In this document: positions 53,399-60,875 of the stretch, one piece after another
Layout: each line of letters opens with the position of its first letter
How positions within the stretch are numbered: the stretch's first letter is position 1
Assembly: GCF_030068545.1 (NCBI RefSeq)
Contig: NZ_JASJOR010000022.1
Span: 1 to 64,000 of the forward strand
Length of the DNA stretch: 64,000 nucleotides
Direction: 5' to 3'
Source of the DNA: Xanthocytophaga flava
Lineage (GTDB): Bacteria > Bacteroidota > Bacteroidia > Cytophagales > 172606-1
Made by a program: the position numbers and the translations under genes
Notes under the pieces: model-generated
The model's input: only the letters and a program-made list of their open reading frames with translations
Databases searched by the model: none
What the model was told of the DNA's origin: nothing

Positions 53399-54946
53399 AT
53401 GAGAAGAGATGGAAAAACAACCAGCCTATGGCAAGATCAGATGCCTGATTATAAGTCTGAAAATCAAGTTCTGAAATCTGATAAAATTTATGATGTTTTG
53501 GTCGTTGGAGGAGGAATCACAGGTATAACGACAGCTCTTCTATTACAAAAATCTGGTAAGAACTGTATAGTTGCAGAAGCCCACTCCATTGGGTTTGGGA
53601 CTACAGGAGGAACAACAGCCCATCTGAACACTATGCTTGATACAGATTATCACACCTTAATTAATGATTTTGGAGAGAAAAGTGCTCAAATGGTAGCTGG
53701 TATTACTCTAGAAGCTATTAACACGATCAAGCGACTAGCCTCTGACTATCAGGCAAATTGTGCATTTAAAGAAGTACCGGGTTATCTGTTTGCCCAAAAT
53801 GAAGAGCAGGCAAAGTATTTAGACAAAATAGTTGAAGCTTCTCGTAAGGTTGGGATTTCTATCGAGTATACAGATCAGATTCCACTACCTGTTACATACC
53901 CAAAAGCAGTAGTGTTTGACAAACAAGCGCAGTTTCATCCCACCCGATATGTATTTGCCTTAGCACAAGCGTTTGAGAAAATGGGAGGAACTTTATTGCA
54001 ACATTGTCAGGTTACCAACATCGATGAAGGTGATAGTATTCAGGTAACTACTTCACAGGGCATTATTCAGGCAAGGAAACTCGTATATGCTACCCATATA
54101 CCACCGGGTGTAAATTTGCTTCATTTTCGTTGTGCACCCTATCGAAGTTATGTACTGGCCGTAACATTACACAACGAAGAGCAGTATCCTGATGGCTTGG
54201 TATATGACATGGAAGACCCTTATCATTATTACCGTACACAGGAAATAAATGGCCAACGTTATTTGATTGTAGGAGGCGAAGATCATAAAACTGCTCATAT
54301 GGAAAATACGGAGATTTGTTTCCGCAACCTGGAAAGCCATATAAGACAGCATTTTGCAGTAGATCAGATTGCATTCCGATGGTCATCACAATATTTTGAA
54401 ACTACGGATGGACTTCCGTATATAGGTCACTTACCAGGTGCTTCCGACAATGTGTATGTTGCCACTGGCTATAGTGGTAATGGAATGACCTTTGGTACAG
54501 TAGCGGCCATTGTACTTACTGATCTGCTAACTACAGGTCAAAGCTCTTATAAGGATCTGTTTGCTCCTGGTCGGGTGAAACCTGTAGCTGGATTTACTTC
54601 TTTTGTAAAAGAACAAGTAGACGTAATTAAAGAATTTGCAAGTAAATGGTTTTCTCAAAGCGATCTGAAAGAACTGGCCGAACTGGCACATGATGAAGCC
54701 AGAGTGGTAGAATACGAAGGAACTTCCATTGCTATGTATAAAGATGAACGCGGACAAATACATGCTGTAAATCCAACATGTCCTCACGCTAAATGTGCTG
54801 TAGCCTGGAATAGTGCTGAAAAAAGCTGGGATTGCCCATGTCATGGCTCTCGTTTTTCCTGTGATGGCGAACTCCTGACAGGACCAGCACGTAGCAATCT
54901 TGAAAAAATCAATATAGATGAACTGGAAGAGGCCGACGGAGAATAG
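53399..54946 (+). CDS. FAD-dependent oxidoreductase with C-terminal Rieske domain
   Basis: A 515-residue cytoplasmic protein. Residues 30-400 form a DAO-type FAD domain: YDVLVVGGGITGITTALLLQ (ADP-binding GxGxxG, about residues 31-50), FGTTGGTTAHLNTMLDTDY, and a late GLPYIGHLPGASDNVYVATG followed by SGNGMTFG. The last 90 residues carry a Rieske domain: Cys461-Pro-His463 in CPHAKCAV and Cys479-Pro-Cys481-His482 in DCPCHGSRF, which fits C-x-H-x15-C-x-x-H. Electrons from an amine-type substrate probably pass from FAD to the 2Fe-2S cluster. This fused type is widespread and its substrates are mostly unknown. It is followed by a strong terminator. Confidence 0.85.
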   Translation: MRRDGKTTSLWQDQMPDYKSENQVLKSDKIYDVLVVGGGITGITTALLLQKSGKNCIVAEAHSIGFGTTGGTTAHLNTMLDTDYHTLINDFGEKSAQMVAGITLEAINTIKRLASDYQANCAFKEVPGYLFAQNEEQAKYLDKIVEASRKVGISIEYTDQIPLPVTYPKAVVFDKQAQFHPTRYVFALAQAFEKMGGTLLQHCQVTNIDEGDSIQVTTSQGIIQARKLVYATHIPPGVNLLHFRCAPYRSYVLAVTLHNEEQYPDGLVYDMEDPYHYYRTQEINGQRYLIVGGEDHKTAHMENTEICFRNLESHIRQHFAVDQIAFRWSSQYFETTDGLPYIGHLPGASDNVYVATGYSGNGMTFGTVAAIVLTDLLTTGQSSYKDLFAPGRVKPVAGFTSFVKEQVDVIKEFASKWFSQSDLKELAELAHDEARVVEYEGTSIAMYKDERGQIHAVNPTCPHAKCAVAWNSAEKSWDCPCHGSRFSCDGELLTGPARSNLEKINIDELEEADGE

Positions 54947-54948
54947 AT

Positions 54949-54990
54949 ACAAGAGGGTACAAGTATCAGCTTGTACCCTCTTGTTCTTTA
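54949..54990 (+). terminator. Terminator of the FAD-Rieske oxidoreductase gene
   Basis: A perfect 15-bp stem (arms 54949-54963 and 54970-54984, 6-nt loop) followed by TCTTTAG, starting just after the stop codon. The very long stem makes it a likely terminator, active in both directions. Confidence 0.8.
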
Positions 54991-55314
54991 GATACATTTA
55001 TCTCACTATTTGCCATTGAAGTTAGACTATTTACTCTCACTTCTTCTAGTTACTCCCTCATAACCAGACTACTTATAACGACCAATTGTAGGTAAAAACG
55101 ACCTGCCTGTCGAAAATAAAGTATAAAAAGCCTAAATCAATTGCAAGAGTCTAATAAATCTTTGTACTTTATAAATAAGAACTCATCCTATCAGGATGTC
55201 TCTATCCTAAACACAATAAACTATTTTATCCTTTAGATTTACTTTACCCGTAATAAAGTCTTTGAAAACCATATACTGTCAATAGTATAGTTATTCACCT
55301 CTCTCCCATTGTGT
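54991..55314. other. Intergenic stretch before the Tat-exported isomerase
   Basis: No gene or repeat. It must contain the promoter of the isomerase-like gene, but no TAnnTTTG element is evident. Confidence 0.4.
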
Positions 55315-56331
55315 ATGAAACAGCCACTACTCACAAGACGTAATTTCCTGGAAACGGCAACAACAGCCTTAACAGGAGCAGTTCTTTTGCCACAATCTGT
55401 TTTTAGTGCTCCTGCGATTTTGAAAAATCTGGGTAAACCCAATTCAAAATTCAATGGAGTTCAGATAGGTGTCATCACATACTCATTCAGAAGTTTACCC
55501 AGCAATGCCGAACAAATTCTCCAATACTGTATTGAGTGTAATATCAGCGCCATTGAATTGATGGGCAACGTAGCTGAAGCGTTTGCAGGAGCACCCCATG
55601 CTTCTACAGAGCCGATGCAGCCTTTCAGAGGAACTCCAGGTCAACGACCAGAACTAACACCTGAGCAAAAAGCGGAACAGGCAGCCAAGGCCAAAGACAT
55701 AGCAGACTGGCGGGCAAAAGTTGCTATGGACAAGTTTGAACAGCTTCGTAGCCTATATAAAGCTGCAGGAGTAAGCATATATGCATATAAGCCTAATGCA
55801 TTTGGAGTTAACAATACAGATAGCGAAATCGACTATGGCCTGCGAGCAGCAAAAGCATTGGGCGCCACCCACGTTACTCTGGAAATGCCAACAGATTCAG
55901 CTCAAACCCAGCGCCTGGCAAATATAGCAGCGAAACATAAAGTCCTGGTTGCTTACCATGGACACCTTCAGCAAACTCCTACCTTATGGGATGTAGCCTT
56001 GGGACAATCTAAATACAATGCCCTAAACTGCGATCTGGGACATTACACCGCAGCAGGACACAATGCATTGGAGCTACTCGAGGCTAAACATGATCGAATT
56101 GCAAGCGCCCATTTGAAAGATAGACAAAATCCTGCTCATGGAAAAGAAAATCTCCCCTGGGGCACAGGAGACACACCCCTTAAAGATATATTACAACTTA
56201 TGCGGAAAAACAAGTACACATTTCCGGGAACTGTTGAACTGGAATACCAGATACCTGAAGGTTCTACAGCAGTAAAGGAAGTTGCCAAGTGTGTAGAATA
56301 TTGCCGCCAAGCACTTGAAAAAAACGGATAG
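55315..56331 (+). CDS. Tat-exported sugar phosphate isomerase/epimerase-like protein
   Basis: A 338-residue protein from the ATG at 55315 (the frame also opens with a TTG at 55309). The N-terminus carries a twin-arginine signal, LLTRRNFLETATTALTGAVL, so the folded protein is exported by Tat. Residues 45-335 form an AP-endonuclease-2-like TIM barrel: GVQIGVITYSFRSLPSN, ISAIELMGNVAEAF, HVTLEMPTD, HKVLVAYHGH, LNCDLGHYTAAGHN and RIASAHLKDRQNPAHGKENL with the metal-binding His, Asp and Glu spread through the strands, and VELEYQIPEGS at the end. The sugar or polyol substrate is unknown. Many such Bacteroidota proteins work in periplasmic sugar catabolism. Confidence 0.85.
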   Translation: MKQPLLTRRNFLETATTALTGAVLLPQSVFSAPAILKNLGKPNSKFNGVQIGVITYSFRSLPSNAEQILQYCIECNISAIELMGNVAEAFAGAPHASTEPMQPFRGTPGQRPELTPEQKAEQAAKAKDIADWRAKVAMDKFEQLRSLYKAAGVSIYAYKPNAFGVNNTDSEIDYGLRAAKALGATHVTLEMPTDSAQTQRLANIAAKHKVLVAYHGHLQQTPTLWDVALGQSKYNALNCDLGHYTAAGHNALELLEAKHDRIASAHLKDRQNPAHGKENLPWGTGDTPLKDILQLMRKNKYTFPGTVELEYQIPEGSTAVKEVAKCVEYCRQALEKNG

Positions 56332-56349
56332 GAATGTATTTTCTAAAAC

Positions 56350-56393
56350 AAAAAAAGACGCTGGTGTAATTGATTACATCAGCGTCTTTTTTT
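56350..56393 (+). terminator. Terminator of the isomerase-like gene
   Basis: A 21-bp stem with one G-T pair (arms 56350-56370 and 56373-56393), ending in seven T on one side and starting with seven A. It begins 19 bases past the stop; a strong intrinsic terminator that could work in both directions. Confidence 0.85.
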
Positions 56394-56441
56394 GTTTTAT
56401 TATGTCAGAACAAGAAGTATAAACGACTTCTTGTTGGCATC

Positions 56442-56576
56442 TTACATATAAATTGTAAAATAACATACAGCTAATAGTATCAGGATCACTCTGCAATAGA
56501 AGACCCAACCAACTGTTTTATTTTTTAAAAAAGAATAAGACAACAAAGTCACCAGGTTGATATAAGTAGTTTTCAT
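56442..56576 (-). CDS. Possible 44-residue membrane protein
   Basis: A small frame on the minus strand, starting ATG at 56576: MKTTYINLVTLLSYSFLKNK, then VGWVFYCRVILILLAVCYFT and a short end IYM. It has a plausible single membrane helix at about residues 24-43. A perfect 8-bp hairpin (CAAGAAGT/ACTTCTTG, 56411-56433) sits just after its stop on that strand. No family is known; it may be a chance frame in a 545-base gap. Confidence 0.35.
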   Translation of the reverse strand: MKTTYINLVTLLSYSFLKNKTVGWVFYCRVILILLAVCYFTIYM

Positions 56577-56825
56577 GGTATGGATAAAGATAAAATTTGT
56601 AAAACGTAAATAAATACTTACACACTATTCATATTGCTAATCTGACCTGCCAAAGTTCTGTAACTCCGTAACAGTCTTTCGTAATACTATACTTATATCC
56701 GTTTCGATTAGAAAAAGTAAGCGATTTCCGAAAAAAATATTACATAAATCTGACATATATTTTTGCAGGCAGACGATAATCTGTCTGTAGTCTTTAGTTA
56801 TATTCAGGTCCAATTATTTTTAGCC

Positions 56826-56854
56826 TTGCTTTTATTCTTGTATTTCTACATTTG
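56826..56854 (+). promoter_or_regulatory. Candidate promoter of the NADH dehydrogenase gene
   Basis: TTG at 56826-56828 (-33 element) and TACATTTG at 56847-56854 (-7 element, exact match to TAnnTTTG) are 18 bases apart, as in the Bacteroidota consensus. The ATG lies 22 bases further. A second -7-like box, TATTTTTG at 56758-56765, lies further upstream without a -33. Confidence 0.55.
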
Positions 56855-56876
56855 ACATATCTTTCCTAAAAAGTAC

Positions 56877-58208
56877 ATGGGTAATAAAGCCAGAATTCCA
56901 GACTCCGAAAATCCACGTGTAGTAATCGTTGGTGGCGGATTTGCAGGTATAGAGCTAGCAAAATCGCTGAATGGAGTAAATGTACAGGTAGTGTTGATTG
57001 ATAAAACCAATCACCATACCTTTCAGCCTCTTTTGTATCAGGTATCTACAGCCGGACTGGAAGCTGAATCTATTGTTTACCCCTTCCGAAAGATCTTTGA
57101 TGAACAGCCCAATTTCTTTTTTCGTCTGGCTCAGGTGATTTCTGTTGATACACAGACTCAAGTTGTAGAAACCTCTATTGGCTTTCTGAGATACGACTAT
57201 CTGGTGATTGCCACAGGAGCTACTACTAACTTTTATGGGAACAAAGAGATTGAAAAGAATTCCATTCCTATAAAAAATATCGTTGATGCCCTTTCACTAC
57301 GAAATACGATTCTCTCTAACTTTGAAAAAGCGTTGCAAATTGAAGATGATGAACAGTTAAACAGTCTGATTGATTTTGTAATCGTTGGTGGAGGCCCTAC
57401 CGGAGTGGAGTTGGCAGGAGCACTAAGCGAACTGCGTAAACATGTATTTCCGAATGATTACAAAGAACTGGACTTTCTGAAAATGGACATCCATATCATC
57501 CAGAGTGGTCCACGTATATTAAATGGTATGTCAGAGGAAGCATCACTGAAAGCACTGCAATTTTTAGAGAAGCTGAATGTAAAGGTGTGGCTCAACAAAC
57601 GGGTAGAATCGTATGATGGATACACTGTAGTGCTCGATTCTGGTGAGAAACTGATTACTCGCACGCTTATCTGGGCAGCAGGTGTATCCGGAGCCCCTAT
57701 TGAAGGACTGGATAAAAAATGTATTCTCAAAGGATCACGTATACAGGTAGACGAATACAGCAAAGTTGTTGGGTATAACAATATTTTTGCCATTGGAGAT
57801 ATTGCAGCAATGGTTACACCTGACAATCCTCAGGGACATCCCATGATGGCCCAACCTGCTATCCAACAAGGCAGACTATTAGGTGAAAATCTAACCTGTA
57901 TCCTCACCGGCAAACCTTTAAAGCCCTTTCACTATAAAGACCAGGGATCTATGGCTACTATTGGGCGTCACCGGGCTGTTGCAGATCTGAAAATCAGTAA
58001 AAAGGAATATAAAATGCAGGGTTGGTTTGCCTGGTTTATCTGGATGTTTGTCCATCTGATATCAATCATTGGCTTTCGGAACCGCCTGTTTGTATTTCTT
58101 AACTGGATATGGAGTTATATAAGTTATGATAAAGGTATACGTCTCATCATTGGCAATCCCAAATCCAATAAGCCTGTAGAAGAAGAAGTTCCCAAAGCAC
58201 TTAACTAG
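56877..58208 (+). CDS. ndh: Type II NADH dehydrogenase (NDH-2)
   Basis: A 443-residue flavoprotein. The FAD-binding Rossmann motif is VVIVGGGFAGIELAKSLN (residues 15-32) and the NADH-binding one is VIVGGGPTGVELAGALSELR (about residues 168-187). The quinone-binding ending is amphipathic: MQGWFAWFIWMFVHLISIIG, a membrane-attachment helix, then FRNRLFVFLNWIWSYISYDK. The PLLYQVSTAGLEAESIVYPF segment near residue 54 is also typical. It oxidises NADH and passes electrons to menaquinone without pumping protons, at the inner face of the cytoplasmic membrane. It is a single gene. Confidence 0.9.
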   Translation: MGNKARIPDSENPRVVIVGGGFAGIELAKSLNGVNVQVVLIDKTNHHTFQPLLYQVSTAGLEAESIVYPFRKIFDEQPNFFFRLAQVISVDTQTQVVETSIGFLRYDYLVIATGATTNFYGNKEIEKNSIPIKNIVDALSLRNTILSNFEKALQIEDDEQLNSLIDFVIVGGGPTGVELAGALSELRKHVFPNDYKELDFLKMDIHIIQSGPRILNGMSEEASLKALQFLEKLNVKVWLNKRVESYDGYTVVLDSGEKLITRTLIWAAGVSGAPIEGLDKKCILKGSRIQVDEYSKVVGYNNIFAIGDIAAMVTPDNPQGHPMMAQPAIQQGRLLGENLTCILTGKPLKPFHYKDQGSMATIGRHRAVADLKISKKEYKMQGWFAWFIWMFVHLISIIGFRNRLFVFLNWIWSYISYDKGIRLIIGNPKSNKPVEEEVPKALN

Positions 58209-58253
58209 CTAATGGAGAGGTGACATTATTAACTTAGTGCGTTCTACAATAGA

Positions 58254-59204
58254 CTACCAGCCTGAGAGAGCTAACATAAGGCTTTGCAAATCCTGGTTAA
58301 TGGAACGTACAGAGGACTGCAATTGATTTAACATATTGGCTCTGGTATGGAGATCATCTTGCTGATACTCTCCACCAGGGCCAAAATATAAGGTTACTTC
58401 CCGGCTGTTCATCCCATTCAATGCATACGCCTGCCATCGCTTCCGGATATTTTGAATGACAGATAGTTGAGCAGTGTTGCTAAATGATTTCTCATTTAAC
58501 ATATACCATACAAAAGGAGAATAGATAGAAGAGTTATGGTTATGGTTTTCGTTCCAGATATCTGTAAGCAGATTGCGTTTATGTTCTACAAACAAGGTTT
58601 TATGCGATGAAAATGCAGCCATCCCTCCCAATACAGCACTTATAAGTCCACCTCCAATGCCTACTACTTTGTTTGTTTGTTCATTATCAACCAAAGCAGT
58701 CGCGCCTGTAGTGACAGCTCCAGTAACAATAGATAATATGGTTAGCTTTCTGATTCGTTTTTCATCTTTCTGATCCAGGTAAGTTGCCAGCTGATCGGCA
58801 TGTTCTCCGGCACAATCCAGTTCGGCAGCCAGACTTGCAATCTCTGTAGAGGCCAGATGCAAACGACTTTGTATTTTGCTTTGTATAATAATTTGTTCTA
58901 ATCGGGTATCTGTTGTAACATTTTTCTTTGCTCTTATCCACTGTTGCAGCATGGGTATAATTCCAACTGCATTGGCTACCAGAAGATCGTGTCGGGAAAA
59001 TCGCCGGACCAGACTTGTATCTTCATTCAGGATTGATTCGATATTGGCTTTAGGCAAGTACAGTGTATCATATGTATAACTAAGAGCAGGTGCACAATAA
59101 TCTGCCGAACGAACTCCCGACCTGTTTTGAGAAAAAGAGACAGAACTGATAGCCACAACACTCAGGCTCAGATATACAATCTTACAAATCAGACGTTCTC
59201 TCAT
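58254..59204 (-). CDS. Exported protein of unknown function
   Basis: About 316 residues from the ATG at 59204 (in-frame ATGs at 59213, 59243 and 59246 are alternatives). A signal peptide, ICKIVYLSLSVVAISSVSFS, is followed by helical regions with coiled-coil character, for example LEQIIIQSKIQSRLHLASTE and HADQLATYLDQKDEKRI. Residues 165-210 contain a Gly/Ala-rich hydrophobic stretch, LTILSIVTGAVTTGATALVD and VVGIGGGLISAVLGGMAAFS, so it could sit in a membrane. I recognise no family. It converges on the NADH dehydrogenase gene. Confidence 0.5.
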   Translation of the reverse strand: MRERLICKIVYLSLSVVAISSVSFSQNRSGVRSADYCAPALSYTYDTLYLPKANIESILNEDTSLVRRFSRHDLLVANAVGIIPMLQQWIRAKKNVTTDTRLEQIIIQSKIQSRLHLASTEIASLAAELDCAGEHADQLATYLDQKDEKRIRKLTILSIVTGAVTTGATALVDNEQTNKVVGIGGGLISAVLGGMAAFSSHKTLFVEHKRNLLTDIWNENHNHNSSIYSPFVWYMLNEKSFSNTAQLSVIQNIRKRWQAYALNGMNSREVTLYFGPGGEYQQDDLHTRANMLNQLQSSVRSINQDLQSLMLALSGW

Positions 59205-59364
59205 ATTATGCATACTATTCAGAGTATAAATAAGTCTTTTCATCATTTGCTTTTATACACCTCCAGGTTTCATGTTGCTAATGCATAAAAGACGAAGAAA
59301 GATTCGTTATAATAATAAGAGAAAAGCACCTCGAATGTAAGCACAAACACCTATTTAAAATGAA

Positions 59365-59402
59365 TCAGGGTTTACAGGAAAATACTCCCTTGCAAACCCT
59401 GA
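59365..59402 (-). terminator. Terminator of the S24 repressor gene
   Basis: A 9-bp stem TCAGGGTTT/AAACCCTGA with a 20-nt loop, about 25 bases past the minus-strand stop, followed on that strand by ATTCATTTT. Confidence 0.65.
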
Positions 59403-59426
59403 AAATAAAATGGTACAATGCCAACT

Positions 59427-60140
59427 CTACTCAATCAGTTCATATGTTTTGTATTCAGCCTTCCAGATAGCAATCACATCACTGAGTCCTACCCACATTT
59501 CTCCATGGTCCGGATTATCACTTACCAGCAATAAACGCCCTTCTTCATATTTACGAACCCGCTTTACAATCAGCATGCCTGTTCGCAAGGATAGTACATG
59601 AACTCCCTGGGCATACTGCCAGTTACCATCTTCTACCCAGGTACACAAAATGCGACACCCCGGCTTGATGGCAGGATACATGGAATAGTTGATTACCTTA
59701 AAAACGACAGTCTTTCCATCATACCGTACACCTGGCTCTTTTACGACACTCTCCTGCTCCAGATTGGAAAGTTCTTTCCAGTCATAGACAAAACTACCAT
59801 CTACATTTTCCAGAAAGGTTGCACTCACAGACAAAGGAATGATAGGAATTCGGAGACGTTTTATCTGTCTGTCATTCAAACGATCTATTTCTGCAATATT
59901 GACTTCTCGAGTATGAGTCTCTGCTCCTTCGGGTTCTATTCCTTCTTCAATAAAATCTACAGTGGTATGATACAAACTTGCCAGTGCATCCAGAATATGG
60001 CGTTTGATCTTAATAGAAGAATCAGATTCATACGCATCAATACGACCGTGGGATAGCCCTATTTTTTCAGATACTTCCCGCAAAGTAAGGCCAGATTGTC
60101 GACGAAGTTTTGATAAACGAATAGCGCGGTTTTGAGACAT
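59427..60140 (-). CDS. XRE/S24 (LexA/CI-like) transcriptional regulator
   Basis: A 237-residue regulator from the ATG at 60140, preferred because the longer frame has no similarity. Residues 10-60 form a helix-turn-helix of the XRE kind, LSKLRRQSGLTLREVSEKIG then LSHGRIDAYESDSSI. The C-terminal half is an S24 peptidase-like domain with Ser153 in NYSMYPAIKPG and Lys193 in LIVKRV, 40 apart as in LexA or CI. The Ala-Gly cleavage site is not obvious. It could repress stress or mobile-element genes until induced; its targets are unknown. It is a single gene, and the repeat cluster lies just upstream. Confidence 0.85.
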   Translation of the reverse strand: MSQNRAIRLSKLRRQSGLTLREVSEKIGLSHGRIDAYESDSSIKIKRHILDALASLYHTTVDFIEEGIEPEGAETHTREVNIAEIDRLNDRQIKRLRIPIIPLSVSATFLENVDGSFVYDWKELSNLEQESVVKEPGVRYDGKTVVFKVINYSMYPAIKPGCRILCTWVEDGNWQYAQGVHVLSLRTGMLIVKRVRKYEEGRLLLVSDNPDHGEMWVGLSDVIAIWKAEYKTYELIE

Positions 60141-60497
60141 AGAAAACAAGTATGTAAACGATAATGAAAATAACCCAGACCTTTTGAAATGAAATAGCCT
60201 CAGTATAAGCCCTGACGAATCAATACAAAAACAATACAATCAATTACTACTCCATATCCATTACACTAAAAAAAGCTATAAACAAGTCATTAAATGATAA
60301 AAAAAGAATACTAACAAACAGCCATGCACTCTTTCATGTCAGCAAAAATAACAAACAACAATACTTTTCAATAAAAAAATATCAAAAACAGATATTCATA
60401 TCGTCCATCTTATTGATCATCAATTCTTTTTTTATATAAACCCGATTCATTAAATTTAAATAAGAGGATGTAACAAGCTTTAAAGGAGGTTTCCCGG
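60141..60497. other. Upstream region of the S24 repressor gene
   Basis: AT-rich non-coding DNA, the promoter region of the repressor gene. The stretch 60141-60260 is rich in A and T runs, but no inverted operator I could fix. AAAGGAGGTTTCCC near 60483 is not followed by a gene. Confidence 0.4.
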
Positions 60498-60729
60498 TTT
60501 GCGTATAGTTCACGGCAAACTATTTTTTAGTGGAGGTAAGGCAGTCGGCTTGATTAATAAAGAGATTGCGTTTTATTCATGGCAATTTTTATTTTGACCA
60601 GAATTCCGATCAATTTTTTGTTTGCGCATAACTCACCGCAAAAACAAAATCTGATCGGAATTCACCGCAAACAACCAACTGCCTTGAATTCCGATCACTC
60701 TGATCAATGCGGTGAATTATATGCAAAGC
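60498..60729. repeat. Cluster B of the palindromic intergenic repeat family
   Basis: Units of the same family as the cluster near 23.6 kb: 60498-60520 (GTTTGC...GCAAAC), 60620-60643 and 60649-60672 (both reversed) and 60708-60729 (forward). GAATTCCGATCA appears at 60601-60612 and 60686-60697, and reversed at 60652-60663. The reversed 60649-60671 is identical over 23 bases to 23614-23636. It fills a gap between the repressor and glycosidase genes. Confidence 0.8.
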
Positions 60730-60790
60730 AAGTTTCGTCCTAGATAAAACGCAAGAACAAGACTTGCTATAACTATTGTAGAGAGACACG

Positions 60791-60820
60791 AAAAAAGGTC
60801 TGAGAATATATATCAGACCT
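60791..60820 (-). terminator. Terminator of the GH5-like glycosidase gene
   Basis: An 8-bp perfect stem AGGTCTGA/TCAGACCT with a 9-nt loop, about 55 bases past the minus-strand stop, followed on that strand by a T run (complement of the A run at 60791-60796). Confidence 0.75.
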
Positions 60821-60875
60821 GGTAAGCCTTTATCTGAAATTCAGGTTGAATCATTTTTGAATAACATGCACCATG

